A stretch of 64,000 nt of DNA from Aspidiotus rigidus. Lineage: Eukaryota > Arthropoda > Insecta > Hemiptera > Diaspididae. The notes beneath the pieces are model-generated. The model saw only the letters and a program-made list of their open reading frames with translations, made no database searches and had not been told where the DNA came from. The number at the start of each line of letters is the position of its first letter. Positions within the stretch are counted from its first letter, which is position 1. The stretch is from contig JAVHKY010000047.1 of the NCBI GenBank assembly GCA_035079385.1, forward strand, positions 1,364,001 through 1,428,000. The letters run 5' to 3'. Positions 20,790-32,149 of this stretch are shown here, piece by piece. The position numbers and the translations under genes were made by a program.

Positions 20790-23700
20790 GATGAAATAAG
20801 TTTTTCTAAAATTTGTAATCTGGTGAGCTCTCTTCTTCAACTGATGACAATTTTTTCGAATTTATTAACACTACCATTTTATAGTGGGAAGGAGAAGCTC
20901 TGCATCTCAACTATACTTCTGTGAATAAGGAGTAATATTTTTGATCTTTTCTTAGCCTCCTGATCAGGTCATTTTATTTTCCATAATTGCAACCTCACAC
21001 TTTCAAATTGTTGATCTCTAACAGCCAATATCCTACTTCTAAAAAGTAGAATTTCTAATCTATTGTCGATCCGGAATTCCCATTTAAATCCTCTTCCTGT
21101 ATACTTCAGGTTGAGAATTCATCTCTATTTTTTTTTTCATTTTTCTATCCCTCCTATATTTTATTGATACTCATACTCGTATATACTATTCATCAATTAA
21201 TATTATTACTCATTATCTGTAAGGCGTTACTCCAGCCATACGGTACATCGTCAAGGAAAATAAAATTAGACTTCTGAGGGGAGAGAGGAAAAAAAAACGG
21301 AGAATGAAAGGAGAATCCGTAAGATTTAGAAGTCAGTCTCAGCATATATTGCGACAGCTTACGAATTACGGTGGATGTGGGCAGATACAAGAAGGGATTG
21401 ATAGGTATATTACAGAATCGTACACTCGAGTTACCGGTATATTATTTATTCTGAGATTTTTATTTTTCTTTCGTAATCTTGTATTTTAATATTTATCTAT
21501 ATATCTTCATTACTTTTATAGCGCTCGTAATCCCAATGTATCGTACAATTCATCAGGTATCTTCTGCTACAGCGGCTGTGTGTTTGTGTTGCGCGTTTTT
21601 TTCTTCATTTTTTTCCCTATCTTTTCCACGTTCATTTTATTGTAATCGCTGGTCGGAAATGTTCGGTTGTCGTGCGTTAATCAAGAGCAACTGAAAAGTA
21701 TGCCTCACCATCGCGAATGCACTTAGAGTAAATTCTGACAACGATGTCATCTATCCTCGACGTAAATTTAATATTTATTGCTTTGGTAAATACTGTGATC
21801 AACATGTGTTCTCCGATGCTTGTGGTATATTCCGTTTGCGTGCAGTACTCGTCATAATCGTTCACCAGCATTCAGCTTGAATCCTCCTAAACACCAGACG
21901 AATGATTTCGTATAGGTGAGAAATCATCAATTTTTTGTTATCGATTTAGACACCGAGCATAATTTTTTTCATTCGCATAAGTGCACATTTACGTAGGCAA
22001 ATAAGCCAGCGTCTACTCGAAACATTTTTCCGAAGTAAAGCTCACTGGTCCCCATATAATTGCATTTTGTGGGATAATCGAATGAAGATCTGCTGACAAG
22101 CACTCACGAAATACAAAATACTTAAATTGAGCTATCTTTCATTAAAGACTATTAAAATGTGTAGCACCACTGTGGAACAGATTGAAATTACTAATAGGCT
22201 TATCTAATCTGTATTTTCTATGATGAATGAAATTTTGAAAACTGTCAGTTCCAAAACGAGTGCTCTAATGAATGTTGAGCTTCATTTGATGGATTAATTC
22301 TATGCATTGAAATTATTTTTCTGACTTGTTTCTTCCATATTGCCGGAAGTCATTTTCGAATAAAAAAATACCCTTATAATAAAATTGCACAGAACAAAGC
22401 TGATTTCGTTCATGCTCTCTCCACCTCACCCTCTGGACTAAAATCATGAAAATAACGCTGAAAAAGCTGCAGAAAAGTTTTCGAGAATGGGGAAGCGATT
22501 GAAATCCAGGTATTAACTTGCCAATGTTCAAAAATTGATTTTCTAGCGATCTTAATCATAATTTTTTGGACGAATATTGTCCTCATATATACAGAATTAA
22601 AGTGTTCAATCGCCTTATCTTCGACTCAGTTCTTAGAAGTTCAATTCCCTCACACAGAAATACTAAATTTCTTCGCTCACATGGACAACTTCGATATTTT
22701 CTTTCCTTCCGAATATCTTAACATTTGTAGAGGGGCCTACTTCATACTTCGTCACTGGCAGAGTAGAAAATATCTGTATTTTCAACTATTTTTTTCAGGA
22801 AAAAACCATGACGTAAGAACCGATAATTATCATTACTGCGAATAATCTCACCAATATTAAATTAAAAAAATATTGCGGAGCATTCTCCTCGTATTAGTGA
22901 ACAAAAAGAGAAAAAGATTACGGAAATAATCAAAGAGAAAGCACAAAAGTAATATAGCCAACAAAAAAATGAGTGAATATTTTTGGCAATGTTTATATGT
23001 ATCTAAAAAAAAAAAGTATAGAATTACTAAAGTAACTACCTTAAATTTAATGCCCCATGTGGTCGTAGTATCGTAGAAATCTCGCATCATTAGATGAATA
23101 ATATTGCAATAGGTAGTGGTTCACTAGATTTAGGAGGCTGGAATACGTACGTTTCGATTATAATGGCTAAAAATCGAGAATATAGATTTGAGCTTCTGTT
23201 CGTGCACTGCGAACATGACTCTTCCACCTTTCTTGGTTGACAATCGTACAGTCATCCCGCTGAGTTTTAATTCTGCTATACACAAGTGCATAAAATTCTC
23301 AACAAGCCTGAAAACCGGTACGTATTTACATGAATGAGAAACAATAAGAGAAAAAAAAAAAAACATTCCCTGTTGACGAAATAAGTCTTATCATTTTTCA
23401 TTTGATGATACTAATGGACAATAATATAGACAGAAATAATGGAAACGTTGTCTCGGAGAACTTCGACACCTTTCAATAAATTCGTATAATATCCTGATGG
23501 TAGAGCATTATATAGAAATAAATTTTTGGTAAGAAGTAGGCCTAATTGGCTTCAAGAAGAATTAAGTTTTGTTTTCTTAATCGTAGCATATGTTTCTGTA
23601 TTCTTCTTTCTCTTTCTCTCTTTTTATTTCTCCATTCTATGCCTGTTCTTTGTTAAGTAATTGCATCTGAATCTCTTCTCTTTTCAGATAGGTATTGATA

Positions 23701-23900
23701 ATCTAGCAGCGATAATGATATTAATAGTAATAACAGTTAATAATCACTTATCAAATGTTTTCATTCGGTGACCTCCTCGTTTTCAAGGGGTCAAAATAAT
23801 TATACGCCGATCCACCCACTATCATAAACTGAAGTCACGTTTAAAATCAAAATCGAGATAGTCACCGCCCGTGCTCGAAAACACGGTGCAACTTCCCTTT
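20790..23900. other. Non-coding, A+T-rich stretch
   Basis: Nothing gene-like stands out. Words such as GTCACTGGCAGAGTAGAAAAT near 22755 recur near 25127 (GTTACTGGCAGGATAGAAAAT), showing another dispersed repeat fragment. Short open frames have no family resemblance. Confidence 0.4.
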
Positions 23901-23904
23901 CTCT

Positions 23905-23945
23905 CTCGTATAAAAATTAGTGCGTCCACATGATGAGTCAGTTTC
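23905..23945 (+). promoter_or_regulatory. TATA box plus arthropod initiator
   Basis: TATAAAAAT at about 23909-23917 lies roughly 28-30 bp upstream of TCAGTTT at about 23938. That is the usual spacing between a TATA box and an arthropod initiator (TCAGT). It would start a transcript running toward the exon at 24250. A short ATG frame of 27 codons at about 24015 could be an upstream ORF or belong to a spliced first exon. Confidence 0.5.
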
Positions 23946-24249
23946 AATTCTATAGATACCGTGATCCAGACAGTTTGTAGAACCTATAATTCAGTTGTTC
24001 AAAATATAAGCAAAATGAAAACACGAATACGTGAAGCGAAAAATGTGGGATACACTTTTTCGTTCATAGAAAACTTCCAGACCCTGTACATAATTTGAGA
24101 CGTGAAATTTTGAAATAAAATGAAAATGCCGACCCGGTAGCAATTTTTTACATTATTTTAACCTTTCGGTAAATTACCTACGTCATAATTTTTATGTTAA
24201 ATTTATTTACAGCATTTATCTGCGGTCTTTTCTGTTCTCCAACTAGAAA

Positions 24250-24493
24250 ATGTTACTTCTGCCCGATCAAACTTATGAAGAAGAATATACCAGGGAGGAA
24301 CATAAAAGCAAGAATATCTATCTTAAACATCTTCCTCCGTATTTACATTTTCCTTGGCATAAAAAGAGTTCGCGAGAAGATATTATCCTGATGGGACTTT
24401 ATGAAGAATTTCTAATGCAGTACGGTACACGTCCAGATTTTTTTTGCAAATACCGATACAAAAAACGCGATCCCAGAATTATGCACAAGCGTC
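24250..24493 (+). CDS. Probable first coding exon, unknown protein
   Basis: An intron-like acceptor (TTTCTGTTCTCCAACTAG) ends just before AAAATG. From that ATG the frame reads 81 codons plus one base (MLLLPDQTYEEEYTREEHKS, then YLKHLPPYLHFPWHKK, EDIILMGLYEEFLMQYGTRP, KYRYKKRDPRIMHKR) to a strong GTAAGT donor. The composition is acidic, then aromatic, then very basic, and looks like real coding sequence. I do not recognise the family. The upstream TATA/initiator pair at 23.9 kb may be its promoter. A fold-back repeat begins about 55 bp into the following intron. Confidence 0.55.
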
Positions 24494-24548
24494 GTAAGTA
24501 TAAATCTCATATTTTCCATATTATATGTACGTAGTGCACAACCCTATT

Positions 24549-24922
24549 TATAACACGACTCAACATAGAAAAATTTTTTGAAGAGGTCAAGAACGAGCAT
24601 TCTGAAAGTATTTTTCACGCTGAATTCGATGTCGTCATTCGTTCTTCGTGACTCCCCCGTTACCTTCTGCAGTCTTGATGTTTAGTTGTGGCGGCCCGTC
24701 GCAAAAGGCATTGAACACTGAAGGGTAGTATTACAAATAAAAGGTGTGTGGCGCTTCGCATCGAGTCGCGGCAACTAAACGTTAGGATTGCAGAAGAAAC
24801 CGAAGGAATCACGAAAAACGAATAACGGCATCGAATTCAGCGTGAAAAATACTTTCAGAATCGGATATTCTCGTCCTTGACTTCTCCAAAAAATTTTTCT
24901 TTGTTGAGTTGTGTAATTATTA
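24549..24922. repeat. Fold-back element, arms about 150 bp
   Basis: The left arm words ACACGACTCAACATAG, AAAAATTTTTTGAAGAGGTC, GAAAGTATTTTTCACGCTG, AATTCGATGTCGTCATTCG and GATGTTTAGTTG are mirrored by complements in the right arm (ACTAAACG.TAGGATTGCAG, CGAATAACGGCATCGAATTC, AGCGTGAAAAATACTTTC, CTCCAAAAAATTTTTC, TGTTGAGTTGTGT). About 50 bp separates the arms. It lies in the intron after the exon ending at 24493, so a transcript of that gene would contain a long hairpin. Confidence 0.85.
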
Positions 24923-25324
24923 TAGTTTTTGAAGTGAATTAGCGTCTACCATTTGGGTCAACTTTTCTTCATTTGTTTTGTAGTCGAAAATTGAAATCAA
25001 AACGTCTATCTATCAAAATTTGCGCCAAAATTTTCGAATAGAGCTTGTTTAGGCAAAGATTTTCAGTGGACGTCTTCACGAGGAAAGTTTAAAATACTTC
25101 TGATTTAGTGGCGCGAGGTTCAAACCTCGTTACTGGCAGGATAGAAAATATAACCTACCTACTTGTTTAGCAAAGATTTGTCCACATCAGTAGGGTCGTA
25201 AAACACATGTTTCAAAATTCTACCGCGAAAGATTTAGATTTGAATAATCGATTAGGTTAAAATTTCTCCAAGTTCCTCACCTCTTTTAGCAAGAAAGGCG
25301 AAATTTTTTCAGATACCCATTCTC

Positions 25325-25410
25325 TTGTATCGCATGTGCAGCCGTCCGTCCTCCATTGTGTAGTAGGTGCGAGTTGCGTACGCATTAATTCTATTCTCTT
25401 CAACATAATA
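25325..25410 (-). repeat. R1-like 3' tail repeat, copy 1
   Basis: TGTATCGCATGTGCAGCCG, followed by GTAGTAGGTGCGAGTTGCGT and ACGCATTAATTCTATT, matches the tail seen at 42775-42935 next to R1-like copy B and at 28995-29160. It probably marks the 3' end of copy C. Confidence 0.55.
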
Positions 25411-25915
25411 CTATGGTAGGAAGAATCTCATTAACAATAACGATGTTGAACAAGGAACGCAGGGAATTATTGTTCTACAGGTTGAAAAATAATATGTATG
25501 TGTTATAACCCGCATTAGGATAGCTCCTTCAAGTAACAAGGCATGCAATACTTCGTACACCAAGTGGCTTGGCCCTTTCAATGAGTCAGATATGCAATAC
25601 TTCAAACACCATAGGTCTCCCTTCTATCATATATTACGGATCACAAGTCGAAATATTTCCATTTAATTGTGTCCCTCCTATCATAGATTGAGAGCGGAAA
25701 TTTTTCCAAGTTTTTGGCCAGATGGTGCACGGTGTACGGCAAATATTTCAAAAAAAAAAAAACGTACAACAGGTTCCCAATTGAAACTCCCTTATCTTGG
25801 CAACCACCGAGTTGTAGTGTTCCTAGCTAACACACACACTATCCATCTTCTCCATGACTGTGGATGCAAATGCAGATACCTATCGTTCCAGACTGAGCTT
25901 GATGGCCCCTTAGAC

Positions 25916-26342
25916 CAGTGCTTCTAAACCGGGGGTCCGCGAAAAGTCTCGCAAGAATGGCACTTCGTATTTTCCTCCCCTTCCCGACAACATCTCTGTG
26001 AACTGGGATTTTCTGCGTTGACATCCACCCAATCAAAACAACGCAACTCCCCCAATGCCAACGCGGATATGCGCGTGACACTTTCTACGCTGGAGCCGGA
26101 GTGGGAAACGCTCTTATCATCTGGCCAACAGCAAATCTCACATCAACTTTTTTTGAGATACCTTGCGTTTTGAATTTGGTTGCATTTTAACTTTTTATTG
26201 GACGAATCGATTTTTTTTTCATGCACTGTACGATTTGTAAGAAAATAGTTGCGATTGAAAATTTTTCAGAACTTTGGAGGTCCGTAAAAAGTAGGACTTA
26301 TTCCTCAGTGGTCCGCGACCTGTAAAAGGTTGAGAGGCACTG
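25916..26342 (+). mobile_element. Internally deleted hAT transposon, 427 bp
   Basis: The termini CAGTGCTTCTAAACC and, inverted at the right, CAGTGCCTCTCAACC are imperfect inverted repeats of the widespread CAGTG.TTCTCAACC hAT type, and each is followed by GGTCCGCG-like subterminal sequence. The 8-bp duplication confirms hAT. It retains a coding remnant of the transposase C-terminus on the plus strand. It inserted into R1-like copy C and so is younger than that copy. Confidence 0.93.
25958..26150 (+). pseudogene. hAT transposase C-terminal (dimerisation) remnant
   Basis: With one frameshift near 25997 the plus strand reads ALRIFLPFPTTSL, then CELGFSALTSTQSKQRN, then MRVTLSTLEPEWETLL and QQQISH. 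This is the conserved end of hAT transposases related to the host genes ZBED5/SCAND3/FAM200 (family pattern FPTTYLCE.GFSALT..K.K.RN..., DLRV.LS.IEP, Q.Q.SH). Only the hAT dimerisation module survives; the BED finger and the DDE core are deleted. The match is strong although short. Confidence 0.85.
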
Positions 26343-26887
26343 CCTTAGACTACTTGGGGAAAGCGCTTCATCAACCCCAATCTCTTGCAGTGGCCGACTA
26401 AGCTTATCCTGCTAACATTTCCACGCCTCACACTGTGCGCTGTCGTCCATCATACCGCCCTCAACCGCAGTGTGACATTGCCTGTTCAACTTCCTTCAAC
26501 TTCTCATGAAGGAACTTGTTGAAGCTCTCATGGCCACTCAACACCTGCGCAAGGGGCAAGTTCAGCTGACCATGGTCTTGATTCGTCCACTCATCATGGT
26601 CGCATATTAACACACGGGTGGTCCATCTCGCTGGCTAATTCTGAGCAATTCTTGCCTTCAATTTTTCCTGTAAAGAGCGCCTGGCCTCCGGCTCGACCCA
26701 TACAGTCTTTTGATCAGTCATTATCCTCTTCTTTGCTTTAAATACTACCCCTTTCTCCTCAGCAAGGAGCTTGATTGGTGGCGGACGTGCTAATACGCAA
26801 CGAGCCTCCGCGAAGACAAAGCGGTAGGCACTAACACACCTCAGGTCAACTCTTCGTTGGACCTTTTCTATCTCTTTCATTCTGTAG

Positions 26888-27186
26888 GCTCTCTTCATTG
26901 AGACGGCCCATACTGGAGCACCACATAGGAGGATTGACGTTGCGATGCTCGTTCGTCTGGCTTCTCTCGGCCCTCTCAAGTTTGCCATCAGGCGGTTTAG
27001 GTAAGTCACTACCATGCCTACCTTTTCCACTGCCAGGGTCTTTTCATTGAGTCGGCCCATACTGGAGCACCACATAGGAGGATTGACGTTGCGATGCTCG
27101 TTCGTCTGGCTTCTCTCGGCCCTCTCAAGTTTGCCATCAGGCGGTTTAGGTAAGTCACTACCATACCCGCCTTTTCCACTGCCGTT
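26888..27186. repeat. Tandem duplication of about 148 bp within R1-like copy C
   Basis: The segment from TCTTCATTGAG.CGGCCCAT through TTTTCCACTGCC is present twice in a row (about 26888-27036 and 27037-27186) with only a few differences, duplicating the coding piece AVEKAGMVVTYLNRLMANLR..CGAPVWA. Confidence 0.9.
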
Positions 27187-27299
27187 AGGAAATGAAGTCT
27201 GAAGCTCTGGTTTGAGCCCAAATACTTCACCATCTTCTTGATCTTGATTTCCACACCTTGCAGGCGAAAAGTGGGAGGACTGAACTTTCGAAATTAATT

Positions 27300-28990
27300 C
27301 TATAGAAGAGAGATTTTCTGGCAGAGATAAATGAATAAAGAGCATTTTTCGTGTCTACTAGTGGATGACCTCATTCATATTTCAAAGCTGCCTGCTTTGT
27401 GATGGAATCATGGCCTAGCTAATGAATTTTTCTCACAGAGGCGTGTGGAACTGTGAGTTAGGCTGGGGCTCACTCACTCCGCACGTTCGCTCCTATTAAA
27501 GACGTCATTAGCTCGCGACGTCATAACCATCCACGATGGCTGCTTGTGACGTCATAATCAGTTCCCTTGACGACTGCCTGAAACCTATACTAAACCACTT
27601 ACAGATTACAAAGTGGATTGAACTCGCACATTTCAGAATCAGGCTCGGGGTCACGCTTGATGCCGTCATAGTTCATTATACAGAAAGAGAAGCGATACAG
27701 TATACAGAATTATTGGATCGCGGAGGTGGTATTAACTCGCAAATTTTGAAATAGAGGTAGCATAGACTAGTACTGACCTCCCAGTACAAAGCTAGTACCG
27801 GTACGAGACCCTGTTAATATACAAGTAGTAAACTGCATGGAGCTAGAAGGAGGAAATCTCGAAGGGGGGAGGACAACTCGTAGAACTCGCAGATTTCAGA
27901 ATTATATCTAGGAATAATTTTCGGAGGAGGGGCAACTCGCCATGGTGGTGTGAACTCGCAAATTTTTGAATTAGGGGCTAGGATTCAGGAAACTCCAGGA
28001 AAGATATGAAACATGTTAAAAAATAACCTATAATTATGCTGGTAAGTCAAATTCTTTCCCTTTTTATTATATTATTTGGCTCCGTTTGAAAAATGATACG
28101 TGATTGCTCATTAGTCATTAATATTAATACAGTCAATACAGAAATAAATTTTCATTCGATTCGAGACTAGAAACGTAGATTTCAGCTTTTACGGAGTAGA
28201 ACATATTGCATGTAGGTTCGAAGAAAGGGGAAATTTGTAGTATAAAATCATCAGATCCGAATCTCGGAACTGGTTTCGGTAGCGGATATCATCGTTGTAT
28301 TTATAATCTTGTCGCAGATACAACATTCTCACCTGCTTCTCCGTAGATACTTCTAGCAGTTACATAGGCAGATTGAATTGCCTATCTGAAGGCGTTGAGG
28401 TAAGATTTTCTTCTTCAGAAAAATGCTCATATGCTCGTTAGCGACGGCTCATACTTTGCTTTTGACTTCTTCATTCTCAAATAAGTATTCCCATTCAATT
28501 TTTCCGTTCCTTCGCCCAGCTATCCACAAAACTTGTTTGATACATTTATGATCGGGAAGATGATTATACCAGCCACTCTCTTTATCAAACTTATTTCATC
28601 ACATATGAGCTCAAGTCTTTTCTTACACTTAAGTGCGGACATCATCTAATTTTATTTGTGAAAAAGTAGTCTCGCTGTTTTCTCACACCACAATTATTCG
28701 TTTTGTATAGGATAGATAAGGGTGGAAAAATTATTCGGATTCTACTATTATAGAGAAGAAAAAATTTGGTATGCAAGTTCTTGAAACTTCAACTCTCTTT
28801 CTCATTATCACTAAGTACTAAAATTACTCCAATCTCCTTAAAAACAGAAGTGGTGTGTTCCCAAATTCACAACAATTAATTGAACACTCCCACCCCCCCA
28901 ATGGTAGAGATAAATCAAAATACTTGACAAATACATTCGGAGTCTCACGCCAGTACTTTCTTTTTTTTTTCTTCAACAGCTAGCCTGTAA
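27300..28990. other. Non-coding stretch
   Basis: No gene is supportable. GAACTCGCA.ATTTCAGAAT-type words recur near 27610, 27735, 27885 and 27950, hinting at an old local duplication. Otherwise the sequence is unremarkable and A+T-rich. Confidence 0.4.
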
Positions 28991-28994
28991 GGAT

Positions 28995-29160
28995 TTTTTT
29001 TTTCATGTTGTATTTGCAAACACCGCCCGTTCTCCATGATGAGTGGTGCGGGTTGCGTATGCATTTAATTTTGTTTCCTCCAACACCGGAATCGAACCTT
29101 TTGGGTATAACTTCAGTGAAAAATCTACTGAGAATGGATCTTATACAACTATTTTTCAAA
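28995..29160 (-). repeat. R1-like 3' tail repeat with pol III box-B-like word
   Basis: GGTGCGGGTTGCGTATGCAT, then TTCCTCCAACACCGGAATCG and AACCTTTTGGGTATAAC, match the tail at 42775-42935. On the minus strand the sequence GGTTCGATTCCGG resembles a tRNA B box, so a tRNA-derived SINE is an alternative to a truncated LINE tail. No A box was found at the right distance. Confidence 0.6.
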
Positions 29161-29209
29161 AGGAAATCTGTTTTATGAAGGTTTGATTCGTGAACAATTT
29201 TCACAGTCG

Positions 29210-30480
29210 CACAAAATTCGACTCTGCTTTCCCCTTTCCCCTGAGAATCGTACTTCCAAATCGTAAGAGGGAAGCGTGTATTAGGAAGAATTTTTACTTA
29301 TAAATTCTATGAGTGGAGAGGAACTCAGTCTGAGTTGTGGTTGACTTGATTCGAGAGGAGAAATTTCGAGCTCTGCCCTCTGTAGCCTCTGGGCCATAGT
29401 GAAATTTTGACCTCCGATACTTCCATCACCCCTGGGTTGCCAACTTTTTAGAGGAAAAGGACTTGAAAAATTCTCCATCCTGCGTGTAAAAGAAATTCGT
29501 TATTTTGCTCGCGCGCCCCACGTAAGAGACTTCGCTAGCACGAGAGGACGTAAGCTAAGTGTTCTTCGTGAAGCAAGTCGATTTTTTAAATTGATTGAGA
29601 TTTTAATCGAGTGAATTCATTGAAATTTTTTCTGAATTTCCTTTACTTAGAATACATCGTTGTCTCAATTTTTCTATTTTGCAAGTTGCGAAAAGATTTC
29701 AAACTCCACGACTCCTACAAAAATCTTATTGGGTGATTCAGTGAAAATTTAGATAGCTGACTGCTTTTGAATGCTTTACGATCTATTCACATAAAAGGGA
29801 AACAACTTGATATCAAACCGAAAAATTTTAATCTTCGAATAGCACTTTTGGAAGAACTTTTGCGTAAACTAAGTAATTGGACTCAGTGTAGGAAGTTAAA
29901 GTTTACTCGATATAAACTATCAGGTACAAAGGATTCCACATTCATATTCTCCGAATACTCAGAATGATGATAATATCCGAGAAACAAGCTATATAAAATC
30001 TAGAGGGAAAAACAAACGAATAAAAAGCGGAGAACAAAGGATAGTCGCGAAAAACAGACGTAAGAGTTACGCACACAAACGGAAGAACCAAACAGAGCGA
30101 CAATGAAGAAAATAATCTAACACCTGAGTCGATTGTGTGCGACCTGTAAGATCTCGAGAAGCTACATGAAGGAAAAAAAAAGCACGAGAGAAAAAGAGAC
30201 GAGGTAGCAAGAAGCGTTCAAGAACCTGTTTCACGAAGTGCTGTAAGGCGTCGTCCAATGGGGGCTGGAGATTTTGTCACGTGGGCAGATTTCTGGTTCG
30301 ACTCGTGTCCCGTAAACCAAGGAGGTACACACACAATAGGGAACGAAGAACTACTATGTTTGTTTCATAGAATATACACTATTCAGCGCCGAGACCAGAG
30401 TCCGTGTCAGTATGAACTGCTTGTGGTGAACCGGTTCGTGTGTCCGTAGTGTGCATTTAAACAAAATTTCGTTAAAAAGT
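29210..30480. other. Non-coding stretch, possible 5' flank of the 30.7-kb exon
   Basis: No recognisable gene. The sequence becomes less A+T-rich from about 30250 toward the exon at 30696, as is common around insect promoters and 5' untranslated regions, but no TATA/initiator pair is convincing. Confidence 0.35.
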
Positions 30481-30695
30481 TAGTGCATCAATGTTGAGCA
30501 CTCAGGTTCGTTCGTTCGTCGACTATTTAGTACAATAAAAATAATAATGATAATGTTCCTGCTTCGTACAACGTGATGTGAGATGATTTTTTCTTAAGAG
30601 AATTGTCGAAATGACATTCTATGTAAACTCGTCCGAAAACATTGACGCGGAATGTTAACGCTGACTTCAGATTTGAAGATACATATTCCACGGAA

Positions 30696-30786
30696 ATGGC
30701 TACGTTAGGACTATCAAAAGTTTTCATACTGGACAAGTATTTCACTGAGCTACAGAAATACTGGGAGACAGAAAGGAAATTACAAG
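30696..30786 (+). CDS. Probable first coding exon, coiled-coil-like start
   Basis: An ATG in good context (GGAAATGG) opens a 30-codon exon, MATLGLSKVFILDKYFTELQ followed by KYWETERKLQ, ending at a strong GTAAGT donor in phase 1. The segment is amphipathic, with spaced L/F/Y and E/K residues typical of a helix or coiled coil. I do not recognise the family. A CTGACTTCAG acceptor-like word 25 bp upstream of the ATG may mark a spliced 5' UTR. Confidence 0.55.
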
Positions 30787-31688
30787 GTAAGTATTTTTTA
30801 CAACTTTAGAGTCTGGTACGAATTTGGGTGCAAGTCACTCGGTCAAAGAAAATCTGGCTACTAAAAGGTTGCTGGAAAGAGAATGTATCAAAGTTATGGG
30901 TCCTAAACTATCTACAATGAAAAAGTTCAAGCTAAGGATAAGTACCTAATAAGTATAAGAAACGGGGATAGCGTGTATCATTTTTGCAGGTCTTCTCCTG
31001 TATTTGCATTATAATTAACCCTCATAATCAGGTGAGGGTGAACAATTTCTGGGCAATACAATCTTCCCTGTGCGTGTCCTGCTACTAATCACGAGTGTCG
31101 AGTAAATAACATAAATCGTAAGAATTAAAGGTGTTCATTTTTATAATCGATCTCCGATCGATAATAATTATAGATCGTAGACCGTCAGTCGCGGTAGTAG
31201 CCTCTATTTCGTGACCAGTCCGTCCGATTGATTCAATAAATTTCTGCAGACCTTGAAAAGCGAGTAAAATTGATCTAGTTTCCTTTTTATTCTCGTTCCT
31301 GAATCGCGTGTGCTTCAGCTCCTTTCGAACGTGCCACAATGATTACTAGGTATACTTTTACTGTAGATGATTTTTCTTTCCACCTCGGAGCCAACTCTTT
31401 CGTAATTTACAAGCGAGACGGAAGCTTTCTATTCATACGTTCGCTATTGACATTGACGTGTATAAGCGTTCATTGTACTGTATAACTTGGTACCATAGAA
31501 CGAGGCTATTGGTGCATGGACGGACACACTTTTCTTGGTGCAAGTAAATCGGCGTTTCTACTTTTCGAAGACGCTCATTTCTTTCCTTCGCGCGTTGTTT
31601 TTACCTCGGAGCGTTTAGAGATAGCAAAAGTTGTGAGATAGATTTGAGATTTTGTAACGCACAAATTATAAGCGTAAAAGATGCAAAA
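30787..31688. other. Presumed intron sequence
   Basis: Lies downstream of the donor at 30787. No further exon or repeat is recognised. Minus-strand open frames at 31085-31339 and 31575-31790 have no family resemblance. Confidence 0.35.
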
Positions 31689-32149
31689 CGTCGTTGGATC
31701 GGGAAAAACCTCGTATGTGCCATTTTTTGAGAAATGCACTTTTTCGTATGGTTGAACGCGGAATAAAAATCCCCTATGTGCTAAGTTCAAAATTACGCCG
31801 GTAGGAGCGGTTTCGAATACCTCCTATGTGCACCATTCAGAAAATGTGGACCTGCTACGTGCAGAGCAAACCTCTTATGTGCAATATTTCGGGCCAGGAA
31901 TTCCTCCTATGTGCAGAGCAAACCTCTTATGTGCAATATTTAGGGCCAGGAATTCTTCCTATGTGCATTTATCGCCCAATACCGCCGTATTTTAGAGAAT
32001 TTTGAAAAATTTTCTGTTACTACTGTATCAAAGAAGCTTTTCCACATTTAGTGAGACGTTTCCGAAGTATTTTGGCCTTCTTTCCACATTTGCTTCTCCT
32101 GTAAAATTTTATTTTTGCCACATAGGAGGTTTTTTCCGATCCAACGACG
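31689..32149. mobile_element. 461-bp element with 33-bp inverted termini and CCTCTTATGTGC repeats
   Basis: The left terminus CGTCGTTGGATCGGGAAAAA continues CCTCGTATGTGCCA; the right terminus, inverted, is CGTCGTTGGATCGGAAAAAA continuing CCTCCTATGTGGCA, with only a few mismatches in about 33 bp. The left half carries about nine copies of CCTCYTATGTGC, including a 52-bp direct duplication near 31855-31960 (GTGCAGAGCAAACCTCTTAT..). AAAA abuts both ends, so the target duplication may be 4 bp or masked. No transposase frame was found. The superfamily is undetermined; it is non-autonomous. Confidence 0.8.

Larger units (their letters stand above)
25908..26350. repeat. 8-bp target site duplication CCTTAGAC
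   Basis: CCTTAGAC at 25908-25915 and 26343-26350 directly flanks the hAT-type insert. Copy C of the R1-like element continues on both sides. Confidence 0.9.
25800..27292 (-). pseudogene. R1-like retrotransposon, copy C, 3' part
   Basis: Minus-strand homology to copies A and B covers the C-terminal region: VEKAGMVVTYLNRLMANLRG, PREARR, CGAPVWADSMK, KVQRRVDLRCVSAYR, ARCVLARPPPIKLLAEE and, after frameshifts, the zinc-knuckle region around 26440-26480. It is 5'-truncated after the RT palm at 27292, interrupted by a hAT insertion at 25916-26342, and contains an internal tandem duplication at 26888-27186. It is the most decayed of the three copies. Confidence 0.8.

Noticed and set aside
25100..25150. 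Possible tRNA gene around GAGGTTCAAACCTCG
   Set aside because: A T-arm-like stem is present, but no A box, anticodon arm or acceptor pairing can be built; neighbouring words recur at 22755 as a dispersed repeat.
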